Of a stretch of 64,000 nt of DNA, positions 32,983-41,252 are shown in pieces; the stretch's first letter is position 1; the number at the start of each line of letters is the position of its first letter. A model generated the notes under the pieces. That model was not told where the DNA came from and did no database searches. It saw only the letters and a program-made list of their open reading frames with translations. Origin of the DNA: VRUE01 sp963764365 (GTDB lineage: Bacteria; Actinomycetota; Thermoleophilia; Solirubrobacterales; 70-9); the NCBI GenBank assembly GCA_963764365.1, contig CAVXSI010000015.1:280071-344070 (forward strand). Direction: 5' to 3'. The position numbers and the translations under genes are program-made.

Positions 32983-32998
32983 AGCGAGAGGACTTGCG

Positions 32999-35155
32999 AT
33001 GAGGACGCTGCTGGTCGACAACCACGACTCCTACACCTACAACGTCTTCCACCTGCTGGCCGGGGTCAGCGGCGAGGAGCCGATCGTGGTCGACAACGAC
33101 GCGGTCTCCTGGCGGGCGCTGGAACGCTGGGACTTCGACGCGATCGTCCTCTCCCCCGGCCCCGGCACCCCGCAGCGCTGGCACGACTTCTGCGTCTGCA
33201 ACGACATCCTCCGCCACAGCGAGATCCCGGTGCTCGGCATCTGCCTCGGCCACCAGGGGCTCGGCCGCCTGCTCGACGGCCGGGTCTGCAGCGCGCCGGA
33301 GGCGATGCACGGCCGGCTCAGCCACATCCACCACGAGCAGAGCGGCCTGTTCGACGGGATTCCCCAGGGCTTCCCGGTGGTCCGCTACCACTCGCTGCAG
33401 ATCACCGACCTGGGGCCCGACGGCCGGATCACCGCCCGCGCCGACGACGGCGTGGTGATGGGGATCGAACACCTGCGGCGGCCGCTGTGGGGGGTCCAGT
33501 TCCACCCCGAGTCGATCGCGACCGAGCACGGGGCGAAGCTGGTCGAGAACTTCTACGCGCTGGCGAAGCGTCGCAAGTCGGCTTGCCGGCGCGGGGCCAG
33601 ACGGCCGCTGGAGGCGCCGCGGCAGCGCTCGCAGGTGCGCCGGGCGCCGGCCACCGGGGTGACGATGCGCAGCCGCACCGTGCCCGGCGAGCCCTCGACC
33701 GAGCTGCTTTTCGAAAGCCTCTTCGGCGACGCCGAGCACGCCTTCTGGCTCGACAGCGCCGACGCGCCGACCCGGCTGGCGCAGCGCTCCTACCTCGGCA
33801 CCAGCGCCGGCGCCGCACGCTGCGTGCTCGAATACGACGTCGAGACCGGCCTCACCCAGGCCCACCGCGCCGCCGGCGCCGGGAGCGAGCGCGGCTCGAT
33901 CTTCGACCTGCTCGACCGCGAAGTCGCCGCCCACGCGATCGACCCCCCGGCCAACCTCCCCCCCGGCCTGCTCGGCGGCTTCGTCGGCTACCTCGGCTAC
34001 GAGCTGAAGGCCGACTGCGACTCGCCGAACGCGCACCGATCGGATCTTCCCGACGCAGTGATGATGCTCGCCAACCGCCTCGTCGCCGTCGACCACGTGA
34101 GTCACCGGACCCACCTGGTCACGCTCTGCCGCGGCGACGACGCGGATGCCGAGCGCTGGCTGGACGGCGCCGAGGCGGCGGTCGCAGAGGCTCTCTCCGC
34201 GCCGCCCCCCTCGGCGTCGCCTCCCGCTCCCCCCAGCGAGCAGCCGCACGCCGATCACGTCGGCTTCCGCGTCGGCCGCGGGCGCGAGCAGTACCTCGCG
34301 GACATCGGCCGCTGTCAGTCCGAACTGGCGGCCGGCGAGTCCTACGAGATCTGCCTGACCGACCAGATCTCGACCGACGCCGCCCCCGACCCCTTCCACC
34401 TCTACAGGACCCTGCGCCGGGCCAACCCGGCGCCGTTCGCCGCCTACCTGAAGCTGGGCGAGACGGCGATCGTCAGCTCCTCGCCGGAGCGCTTCCTCTC
34501 GGTCGACCGCGAGCGCCGGGTCGAGGCGCGGCCGATCAAGGGGACGACCCCGCGCTCCGCCGACCCCGAGCGCGACGCGGCGCTGAAGGCCGAGCTGACC
34601 GACGACGAAAAGACCTACGCCGAGCACCTGATGATCGTCGACCTGCTGCGCAACGACCTCGGCCGGGTCTGCGAGGTCGGCAGCGTCGGCGTCCCCGAGC
34701 TGATGGTGGTCGAGGACTACGCCACCGTCCACCAGCTGATCTCGACCGTCAGCGGCGTGCTGGCCGAGGCGCGCAGCGCCCCGGAATGCGCCCGCGCGTG
34801 CTTCCCGGGCGGTTCGATGACCGGGGCGCCGAAGCAGCGCACGATGGAGATCATCGACGACATCGAGGCCGAGGCACGCGGCGTCTACTCGGGCGCTATC
34901 GGCTGGTTCGGGGTCGACGGCAGCATGGACCTCAGCATCGTCATCCGCACGATCGTGATCCGGCCCGGGCGGACGACGATCGGCGCCGGCGGGGCGATCG
35001 TGATGCAGTCCGACCCGGTCGACGAGTTCGACGAGATCCTCCTCAAGGCGCGGGCGCCGATGGCGGCGATCGCCCGGGCGGCGACCGGAAGCGGCTCGCC
35101 GGATGCCTGGTCGGTGCAGCTGGAGCCGCGGGCGGGGGCGCTCGAGGCGGCATGA
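32999..35155 (+). CDS. Fused aminodeoxychorismate synthase (PabA-PabB type)
   Basis: This is a 718-residue fusion. The N-terminal class I glutamine amidotransferase has LLVDNHDSYTYNVFHLL, the nucleophile Cys in GICLGHQG and GVQFHPES. The chorismate-binding synthase half begins near residue 220, with SYEICLTDQIS, EARPIKGTTPRSADPERD and GGSMTGAPKQRTMEIIDDIE. Lys in PIKGT (Ala in anthranilate synthases) marks the 4-amino-4-deoxychorismate enzymes. No aminodeoxychorismate lyase follows; instead a chorismate-mutase-like gene lies 1.5 kb on, so the product probably feeds 4-amino-4-deoxyprephenate as in chloramphenicol and pristinamycin pathways (PapA). Its stop overlaps the GNAT start. Confidence 0.88.
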   Translation: MRTLLVDNHDSYTYNVFHLLAGVSGEEPIVVDNDAVSWRALERWDFDAIVLSPGPGTPQRWHDFCVCNDILRHSEIPVLGICLGHQGLGRLLDGRVCSAPEAMHGRLSHIHHEQSGLFDGIPQGFPVVRYHSLQITDLGPDGRITARADDGVVMGIEHLRRPLWGVQFHPESIATEHGAKLVENFYALAKRRKSACRRGARRPLEAPRQRSQVRRAPATGVTMRSRTVPGEPSTELLFESLFGDAEHAFWLDSADAPTRLAQRSYLGTSAGAARCVLEYDVETGLTQAHRAAGAGSERGSIFDLLDREVAAHAIDPPANLPPGLLGGFVGYLGYELKADCDSPNAHRSDLPDAVMMLANRLVAVDHVSHRTHLVTLCRGDDADAERWLDGAEAAVAEALSAPPPSASPPAPPSEQPHADHVGFRVGRGREQYLADIGRCQSELAAGESYEICLTDQISTDAAPDPFHLYRTLRRANPAPFAAYLKLGETAIVSSSPERFLSVDRERRVEARPIKGTTPRSADPERDAALKAELTDDEKTYAEHLMIVDLLRNDLGRVCEVGSVGVPELMVVEDYATVHQLISTVSGVLAEARSAPECARACFPGGSMTGAPKQRTMEIIDDIEAEARGVYSGAIGWFGVDGSMDLSIVIRTIVIRPGRTTIGAGGAIVMQSDPVDEFDEILLKARAPMAAIARAATGSGSPDAWSVQLEPRAGALEAA

Positions 35156-35664
35156 CGGATCGGTGCGCGAGCGTGCCCGGCGCGCCATCCCGGCCGCAGC
35201 GGGCCGCGGGCCCGGAGGTCCGCCCGGCGACCTGCGAGGACGCCACCGCCGTCGCGGCGGGGATCGAGCAGCTGCTGGCCGAGCTGGGCGGCGAGGGGCC
35301 GTCGAAGCTCGAGCTGGCCGGCGCGGTGCGCGAGCTGATCGCGGACCCCGCCGCGGGGGTGCTGCTGATCGCCGAAGCCGGCGGCGAGCTCGTCGGCGTG
35401 CTGGCGGCAAGCTGGGCCTTCGCGGTCCACGTGCCCGGCCGCTACGCGACGATCCAGGACCTCTGGGTGCCGCCCGCCTGGCGCAGCAGGGCGATCGGCA
35501 GCGGCCTGATCATGGCCCTCGCGCGCGCCGCCGGCGAGCGCGGCGTCCGCCGGCTCGAGGTCGGCCTGCCGAAGGAGACCTTCGCCCAAATCGGCGCGAC
35601 CGAGGCCTTCTACCGGGCGAACGGATTCCAGCGCCTCGGCCCACGGATGCGGAGGCTGCTGTGA
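35152..35664 (+). CDS. GNAT-family N-acyltransferase
   Basis: This is a 170-residue GNAT-fold enzyme transferring an acyl group, usually acetyl from acetyl-CoA, to an amine. The N-terminal helix pair (EQLLAELGGEGPSKLELAGA), strand GVLLIAEAGGELVGVLAAS, the pantetheine loop VPPAWRSRAIGSGLIMAL (R-x2-x-GxG/S type) and YRANGFQRLG follow the family order. ATG 35152 overlaps the synthase stop, and its own stop overlaps the amidohydrolase GTG. Directly next to a deacetylase-like gene, it could put an N-acetyl protecting group on the pathway amine, or serve self-resistance. Confidence 0.78.
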   Translation: MTDRCASVPGAPSRPQRAAGPEVRPATCEDATAVAAGIEQLLAELGGEGPSKLELAGAVRELIADPAAGVLLIAEAGGELVGVLAASWAFAVHVPGRYATIQDLWVPPAWRSRAIGSGLIMALARAAGERGVRRLEVGLPKETFAQIGATEAFYRANGFQRLGPRMRRLL

Positions 35665-36713
35665 GCGCCGTGGCGACCGGGCGCAGCGAGCTGCTGCTGA
35701 TCGAGCAGCGGCGCGGCCGCCGCGACGCCGCGCACTGGATCGTCGAAGGCGGCCGGCGGCGGCCCGGGATGGACGACAACCGCCGCGTCGCCGAGCTGCG
35801 CAGCGGCCTCACCTGCCACTCCGGCGTGCGGGTCGCCGGCGCCGACGCCGGCGACGAGGAGCTCGAGCGGGCGCTGCGACGGCTGCACGCGCCCGCCTAT
35901 CTGGACGAGCTCGACGCGGTCGAGTCGGAGGAGCCGGTGGTGATCCCGCACCTCGCCGCCCCCGGCCTCGAGCCCGACGTCCCGGTCTGCGCCGGCCTCG
36001 TCGCCGCCGCCCGCGAGGGGGTGCGGACGGCGATCGCCGCGGCGAACCGGCTGCTCGCCGGCGACCGCTTCGCCTACGCGCTCAGCCGCCCGCCCGGCCA
36101 CCACGCCGGGCCCGACTGGCTCGCCGGCTACTGCTACCTGAACACGGCCGCGGCGGCGGCGCTGACGCTCGGCGAGGGCGGGCTCGGCCCGGTCGGGATC
36201 GTCGACCTCGACCTGCACTACCCGAATGGCACCGCGGCGATCGCCGCGGCGATGGACGAGTCGCCGCGACTGCACTCGCTGCACGCCCACCCGGTGACCA
36301 ACGTCGCCGCCGGCACGGTGACGCCCGAGAGCGAGCGCGAACGGGCGATCGAGTTCCGCGGCAGCCCCGACCCGGCCGAGTACCTGCGCGCGGTCGCCGC
36401 CTCGATCGACGCCCTCGCCGCGGCCTCCGGCTCGCTGGTCGTCTCGCTCGGCTACGACACGGTGCGCGGCGACCCGCACGGCAGCTGGGGCTTCGCGCCG
36501 ACGATCTTCGCCCAGATCGGCCGCCTGCTCGCCGCCTGCGACCGTCCCGTCTGCGTTATCCAGGAGGGCGGCTACGCGCTGCACACGCTGGCCGCCTGCG
36601 GCTACGCCTTCGCGGCGGGCCTGCTCGAAGCGGGCCCTCCAATGAGCTTCCGCTGTTCCTTTCCCCCGATATATGCGGACAGCGCACAGCGGAGCGGGAG
36701 TGCCTGCCTGTGA
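35661..36713 (+). CDS. HDAC/acetylpolyamine-amidohydrolase family protein
   Basis: This 350-residue zinc-dependent deacylase of the arginase/deacetylase fold shows RRLHAPAYLDELD, RPPGHHAGPDW (active-site His pair), the zinc motif VDLDLHYPNGTAAIA (Asp and His kept; the usual HHGNGT is HYPNGT), and LGYDTVRGDPHG with the last Asp ligand. It would remove an acetyl or similar group from an amine. Its position between an N-acyltransferase and a mutase in one operon suggests a protect/deprotect pair during biosynthesis. GTG 35661 overlaps the preceding stop. The HY variation could alter catalysis. Confidence 0.82.
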   Translation: MSAVATGRSELLLIEQRRGRRDAAHWIVEGGRRRPGMDDNRRVAELRSGLTCHSGVRVAGADAGDEELERALRRLHAPAYLDELDAVESEEPVVIPHLAAPGLEPDVPVCAGLVAAAREGVRTAIAAANRLLAGDRFAYALSRPPGHHAGPDWLAGYCYLNTAAAAALTLGEGGLGPVGIVDLDLHYPNGTAAIAAAMDESPRLHSLHAHPVTNVAAGTVTPESERERAIEFRGSPDPAEYLRAVAASIDALAAASGSLVVSLGYDTVRGDPHGSWGFAPTIFAQIGRLLAACDRPVCVIQEGGYALHTLAACGYAFAAGLLEAGPPMSFRCSFPPIYADSAQRSGSACL

Positions 36714-37021
36714 GTGGGCTGGAGCCATATCGGCGCCGGCTCGACGGGATCGACGACGAGGTCGCCCGCCTGCTCGGCGAGCGCTTCGAAGTCTGCCGCG
36801 AGATCGCCCGCCACAAGCTCGCCGAGGGGATCCCGATGATGCAGCCGGCGCGGGTCGACGAGGTGCGGATGCGCTACCTCGCCCGCGGCGCCGAGGCCGG
36901 GCTGCCGGCCGAGTTCAGCGGCGACCTGTTCGAGCTGCTGATCGCCGCCACCTGCAAGGAGGAGGACAAGCTGATGGCGGCGCCGGCCGCCGAGGCCGGC
37001 GATGCCGGGGGCGGGCCGTGA
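36710..37021 (+). CDS. Chorismate-mutase-like protein (PapB type)
   Basis: This is a 103-residue AroQ-fold protein: LEPYRRRLDGIDDEVARLLG, ERFEVCREIARHKLAEGIP, QPARVDEVRMRYLARGAEAG and DLFELLIAATCKEEDKL are the three helices of the fold, with the helix-1 Arg and helix-2 Arg/Lys retained. In an operon with aminodeoxychorismate synthase, it more likely rearranges 4-amino-4-deoxychorismate to 4-amino-4-deoxyprephenate (PapB) than chorismate to prephenate. GTG 36710 overlaps the preceding stop. No PapC-type dehydrogenase is present in the window, so either it lies elsewhere or the pathway diverges here. Confidence 0.78.
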   Translation: MSGLEPYRRRLDGIDDEVARLLGERFEVCREIARHKLAEGIPMMQPARVDEVRMRYLARGAEAGLPAEFSGDLFELLIAATCKEEDKLMAAPAAEAGDAGGGP

Positions 37022-38358
37022 AGACCTCGCTGCCACCGGGGCCGCGGATGCCGAGCGCGCTGCAGGCGATCGGCTGGGCGCGGCGCCCCTTCCCCTTCAT
37101 GCAGCGCTGCCGCGAGCGCTACGGGGAGATCTTCCGGATGCGGATCCTGCACTCCGGAAGCTGGGTCTTCCTCTGCGACCCGGCCGACGTCAAACGGGTC
37201 TTCACGGCGCCGCCGGCGGGCATGGGCGTCGCCCTCGCCAACCCGCTGCTGCTGCCGGTGCTGGGGGCGCGCTCGCTGATGCTGCTGGAGGAGCCCGACC
37301 ACATGACGCGGCGGCGGCTGATGCTGCCGCCGTTCCACCGCGAGCGGATGGACGGCGACGTCGAGATGATGGCCGAGGTGACGCGCGGCGAGGTGCGGCG
37401 CTGGCCGGTCGGCGAGCCGTTCGAGCTGTGGCCGCGGATGCAGGCGATCACCCAGGAGGTGATCGTGCGCACCGTCTTCGGCCCCGAGGACCCCGCGCGG
37501 CTGCAGCCGGTCCGCGCCGCGCTGACCCGGCTCACCGAGGCGCTGAACAACCCGCGGCGGCTGAGCAGGATGGCGGCCCTGGGGCCGGGCTGGATCGCCC
37601 GCAGCGCCGGCTTCCGCCGGGCGATGGCGCCGGTCGAGGAGGCGCTGATGGCGGCGGTCGGCAGGCGCCGGCGCGAAGGCGACGGCGGTCGCCGCGACAT
37701 CGTCACGATGCTGCTCGACACGCGCCACGAGGACGGCTCGCCGCTGAGCGAGAAGGAGCTGCGCGACGAACTGCTGACCCTGCTGACCGACGGCCCGACC
37801 TCCTCCTCGCTGGCCTGGGTGTTCGAGCGACTGCTGCGCCACCCGGAGAAGCTGGCCCGCCTGCAGGCCGAGATCGACGCCGGCGCGGGCGGCGAGTACA
37901 TGGACGCGGTCGTGCGGGAGACGCTGCGGCTCTGCCCGCCGGTGCCGGTCGTCGCCCGGCGGCTGCTGGAGCCGATGGAGCTGGGCGGCTACCGCCTGCC
38001 CGCCGGCACCACCGTAGCCCCCTGCGTCTACCTGATCCACCGCGACGAGCGCTTCTACCCGCAGCCGCGCAGCTTCCTCCCCGAGCGCTTCCTCGAGCGA
38101 CCGCCGGGCACCTACACCTGGATCCCGTTCGGCGGCGGCGTGCGCCGCTGCCTGGCGGCGAGCTACGCCGAACTGGAGATGAAGCGGGTGGTGCGCACGG
38201 TCCTCGCGGAGGTCGAGCTGCACCCGGTCGGCGGCGGCGGCGAGCGGGCGACGCGGAGCGCAATTTCCTTCAGTCCCGACAAGCGGACGCGCGTGGTCTC
38301 CGAGCCGCGGGCGCGCGTCGAGGAGGAGCGATGGACTCGCGAACCGATCTGCTCGTAG
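37018..38358 (+). CDS. Cytochrome P450
   Basis: This is a 446-residue soluble P450. The proline-rich start (LPPGPRMPSALQAIG), EEPDHMTRRRLMLPPFHRER (C-helix), I-helix LLTLLTDGPTSSSLAW, K-helix ETLRLCPPVPVVARRL (E-x-x-R), FLPERFLERPP and the haem loop IPFGGGVRRCLAASYAELEM with the Cys thiolate are all present. The I-helix has DGPTS in place of the common (A/G)GxxT, so the acid-alcohol pair is shifted. It would hydroxylate or couple a pathway intermediate; an associated ferredoxin is not in the window. GTG 37018 overlaps the mutase stop; its 3' end overlaps the next ATG. Confidence 0.9.
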   Translation: MKTSLPPGPRMPSALQAIGWARRPFPFMQRCRERYGEIFRMRILHSGSWVFLCDPADVKRVFTAPPAGMGVALANPLLLPVLGARSLMLLEEPDHMTRRRLMLPPFHRERMDGDVEMMAEVTRGEVRRWPVGEPFELWPRMQAITQEVIVRTVFGPEDPARLQPVRAALTRLTEALNNPRRLSRMAALGPGWIARSAGFRRAMAPVEEALMAAVGRRRREGDGGRRDIVTMLLDTRHEDGSPLSEKELRDELLTLLTDGPTSSSLAWVFERLLRHPEKLARLQAEIDAGAGGEYMDAVVRETLRLCPPVPVVARRLLEPMELGGYRLPAGTTVAPCVYLIHRDERFYPQPRSFLPERFLERPPGTYTWIPFGGGVRRCLAASYAELEMKRVVRTVLAEVELHPVGGGGERATRSAISFSPDKRTRVVSEPRARVEEERWTREPICS

Positions 38359-39659
38359 TCGGCGCCGGCGCCAAGGCGGCCGGAATCGCCGCCAAGGTAC
38401 ACGCGATCAACCGGCTCGGGCTCGGCCCGGTCGCGCTGACGATCGTCGAGGGAACCGAGGTCGCCGCCTCCTGGATGGGCCGCAACGGGATGACCTCGGG
38501 GGAGGAGCCGCTCGCGGTGACGCCGATCAAGGACATCGGCTTCCCGTACCGGAGCTTCGACGTTTTCGGCGAGCACGGCGAGGCAATCGACGACCTGGCG
38601 ATGGGCTTCTCCTGGCAGCGCTACATGGTCGGCAGGCGGCGCTACGCCCGCTGGATCGACGCCGGCTCGCCCTCGGTCCGCCACCGCGACTACGGCGAGT
38701 ACCTCAGCTGGGTGCTGTCGCGGGCGACCGCCGGGGTGACGCACGTGCACGGGCGCGTCGCCCAGGTCTCGCTCGGCGCCGGCGGCGACCGCTGGGAGGT
38801 CGAGGTCGAGGGGCCGGAGCGAAGCTCGCGCCAGAACGCCGGGGCGCTGGTCCTGACCGGTCCCGGCATCCACCGCGCCTTCCCGCACGAGCCCGGGATC
38901 GCGCCGCGGGTCTTCCACTGCGACAGCAGGCGCAGCGAGTTCGACCGGCTGCCGGAGGGCCGCCCCTGCGACGTCGCCGTCGTCGGCGGCGGCGAGAGCG
39001 CGCTCAGCTGCGTGATGTTCCTGCGCGGCTTCCGGCCGCGGGCGCGGTTCACGATCTACACGCCGATGCTGCCGCTGAGCCGCGGCGAGAGCTTCCTCGA
39101 GAACCGCGTCTTCTCCGACCCCGACACGGTCGGATGGACGGCGCTCGACCAGCAGGCGAGGCGCGACTTCGTCAAGCACTCCGACCGCGGCGTCTTCGAT
39201 CCGCCGAGCCTGGCGAAGATCGCCTACGACGACCGCGCCCGCTTCGTCACCGGCCGCGTCACCGACGTCGGCTCGGCCCGCGGCGGCGACGGCGTGCGGC
39301 TGGTCCACCACTCGCCCGAGGGTGTCCGCCACCCCGAGCACGACTACGTCGTCAACTGCACGGGCTTCGATCTGCTGGCGCAACTGCGGGCGCTGTTCCC
39401 GGACCGGCTGCGGACCGAGATCGAGAGGCGGGTCGGGCAGCTCTGGGACGCGCCGGCCGGAAGCGAGGTCCCGATCGGCCGCAACCTCGAGCTGCGGGGG
39501 CTGGAGCCGCGGCTGCAGATACCCGGCCTTGCCGGGCTCAGCCAGGGGCCGGGCTTCACCAACCTCGGCGCGCTCGGCCTGCTCTCGAACCGGGTCCTGC
39601 AGCCGCTGCTCGTCGACCGGGAACGTTCTTCACGACTAGTAAGTTCCAGTAATAGCTAA
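38331..39659 (+). CDS. SidA/IucD/PvdA-type flavin N-hydroxylating monooxygenase
   Basis: This is a 442-residue FAD/NADPH monooxygenase that hydroxylates primary amines. LLVVGAGAKAAGIAAKVHAI is the FAD site, SWMGRNGMTSGEEPLAVTP the family's substrate/FAD segment, CDVAVVGGGESALSCVMFLR the NADPH site, and YVVNCTGFDLLAQ the C-terminal ATG-like motif. ATG 38331 has GAGGAGG upstream and overlaps the P450 end by 28 bases. With an aminodeoxychorismate-derived amine in the pathway, it may make an arylhydroxylamine, nitroso or similar N-oxidised group. Co-occurrence with an aminoacyl-tRNA synthetase paralogue recalls valanimycin and hydrazine pathways. It is the last gene of the operon. Confidence 0.85.
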   Translation: MDSRTDLLVVGAGAKAAGIAAKVHAINRLGLGPVALTIVEGTEVAASWMGRNGMTSGEEPLAVTPIKDIGFPYRSFDVFGEHGEAIDDLAMGFSWQRYMVGRRRYARWIDAGSPSVRHRDYGEYLSWVLSRATAGVTHVHGRVAQVSLGAGGDRWEVEVEGPERSSRQNAGALVLTGPGIHRAFPHEPGIAPRVFHCDSRRSEFDRLPEGRPCDVAVVGGGESALSCVMFLRGFRPRARFTIYTPMLPLSRGESFLENRVFSDPDTVGWTALDQQARRDFVKHSDRGVFDPPSLAKIAYDDRARFVTGRVTDVGSARGGDGVRLVHHSPEGVRHPEHDYVVNCTGFDLLAQLRALFPDRLRTEIERRVGQLWDAPAGSEVPIGRNLELRGLEPRLQIPGLAGLSQGPGFTNLGALGLLSNRVLQPLLVDRERSSRLVSSSNS

Positions 39660-39682
39660 TTCTCATTTATTCCAGAGACAGG

Positions 39683-41236
39683 ATGGACAAGATGGCAGGG
39701 AGAACCGGCTGGATGGCCGCAGCGTCGATCGCATCGCTCGTCGCGGTGGGCGGCGTTCTGCTGAGCGCCTGCGGGTCGTCGTCCCCGTCGAGCAACGTCA
39801 GCTTCAGGGGCGACGCCTACCCCAACGTCGATCCTGTCAACAGCCGCCACAGCGGCGGCCCGATCGACAGCAAGAGCGTCTCGCAGCTGAAAGTCGCCTG
39901 GACGCTGCCGCTGGAAGCGAAAAGCACCTACGGCAGCTACTCCTCCTCCCCCGCGGTCGCCAACGGCGTCATCTACTCCCAGGACCTGGAATCCAACGTG
40001 CAGGCGATCGACCTCGAAAGCGGCAAGGTGCTGTGGGAAAAAACCTACGGAGAAGCCGACCAGGGGCCGAACGGCGTCGTCGTCGCGGAAGGGCGGGTCT
40101 ACGGCGCCACCTCGAAGGCCGCCTTCGCGCTGAACCAGGAAGACGGCGAAGAGCTGTGGTCGGTGCCGCTGTCGAAGAACGAACACGAAGGCATCGACAT
40201 GGCGCCCGGCGTCCACGAAGGGATCGTCTACGTCTCGACGGTTCCCGGCAACGCGACCGAGTTCTACGAAGGCCAGGGCGTCGGCGTGCTCTGGGCGCTG
40301 GACGCGAAGACCGGCGGGAAGATGTGGCACTTCGACACGGTGCCGCCGGACCTCTGGGAGAAGAAGAACTTCAACATCAACTCGGGCGGCGGCCTCTGGT
40401 ACGCGCCGTCGTTCGACGGCAAGGGCTCGATGTACTTCGGGGTCGGCAACCCGGCGCCGTTCCCGGGCACCGGCAAATACCCGTGGGGCTCGAGCCGCCC
40501 GGGCCCGAACCTCTACACCGACTCGGTCGTCAAGCTGAACGCGAAGACCGGCAAGCTGGAGTGGTACTACCAGCTGACCCCGCACGACCTCTACGACTGG
40601 GACCTGCAGGGGCCGACGATCCTGACCGAGGTCGGCGGCAGGCAGCTGCTGCTGGCGGCGGGCAAGTCGGGGATCGTGATCGCGCTCGACCCCGAAAGCG
40701 GCAAGCTGGTCTGGAAGCGGCCGGTGGGGACGCACAACGGCCACGACGGAGACGGCCCGATCGCGATGCGTCACGAATACTCGAAGCTGAAGACGCCGTT
40801 CACCCTCTACCCGGGGAACCTCGGCGGCGTGATCGCGCCGCTCTCGACCGACGGCAAGGGCGTCTTCGCGCCGGTCGTCAACCACCCGGTGACGATCGCC
40901 TCGCCGTCGGAAATCTCCGAAGAAAGCGCCGAGAACGCGGGCGAGCTGGTGGCGCTCGAAGCCAGCACCGGGGCCGTCAGGTGGAAGCACGAATTCCCGA
41001 CGGCGCCGGCCTTCGGAGCGACGACGTCGGTCAACGACGTCGTCTTCGCGACCACCTACGACGGCAACGTCTATGCCTTCGACGCGAACAGCGGCCAGAT
41101 CCTCTGGCAGGAAACGCTGCCGGCCGGCACCAACACCGGCGTCGCCGTCTCCGGCAACACGGTGATCGCGCCGGCCGGGGTGGCGTCGGTCGAAGGACAG
41201 ACCCCGCAGATCGTCGCCTACCGCCTCGGCGGCTGA
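39683..41236 (+). CDS. Quinoprotein-like (PQQ-type beta-propeller) lipoprotein
   Basis: This is a 517-residue predicted lipoprotein (lipobox LLSACGSS) with an eight-bladed propeller of PQQ-dehydrogenase type. The tryptophan-docking repeats are visible: AIDLESGKVLWEKTYG, ALNQEDGEELWSVPLS, ALDAKTGGKMWHFDTV, KLNAKTGKLEWYYQLT, ALDPESGKLVWKRPVG, ALEASTGAVRWKHEFP, AFDANSGQILWQETLP. QLTPHDLYDWDLQGPTIL matches the catalytic Asp strand of quinoprotein alcohol dehydrogenases. It may oxidise an alcohol outside the cell using PQQ. It starts 23 bases after the monooxygenase and could be co-transcribed, though its lower-GC upstream bases suggest its own promoter. Confidence 0.8.
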   Translation: MDKMAGRTGWMAAASIASLVAVGGVLLSACGSSSPSSNVSFRGDAYPNVDPVNSRHSGGPIDSKSVSQLKVAWTLPLEAKSTYGSYSSSPAVANGVIYSQDLESNVQAIDLESGKVLWEKTYGEADQGPNGVVVAEGRVYGATSKAAFALNQEDGEELWSVPLSKNEHEGIDMAPGVHEGIVYVSTVPGNATEFYEGQGVGVLWALDAKTGGKMWHFDTVPPDLWEKKNFNINSGGGLWYAPSFDGKGSMYFGVGNPAPFPGTGKYPWGSSRPGPNLYTDSVVKLNAKTGKLEWYYQLTPHDLYDWDLQGPTILTEVGGRQLLLAAGKSGIVIALDPESGKLVWKRPVGTHNGHDGDGPIAMRHEYSKLKTPFTLYPGNLGGVIAPLSTDGKGVFAPVVNHPVTIASPSEISEESAENAGELVALEASTGAVRWKHEFPTAPAFGATTSVNDVVFATTYDGNVYAFDANSGQILWQETLPAGTNTGVAVSGNTVIAPAGVASVEGQTPQIVAYRLGG

Positions 41237-41252
41237 CGCCGGCGCGCGTCAG
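41233..41252. terminator. Hairpin between convergent genes carrying both stop codons
   Basis: CTGACGC (41233-41239) and GCGTCAG (41246-41252) form a perfect 7-bp stem with a 6-base loop. The TGA in each arm is the stop codon of the quinoprotein (plus) and methyltransferase (minus) genes. The gap between the genes is only 12 bases, so this compact stem probably serves both as terminator. Confidence 0.6.
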
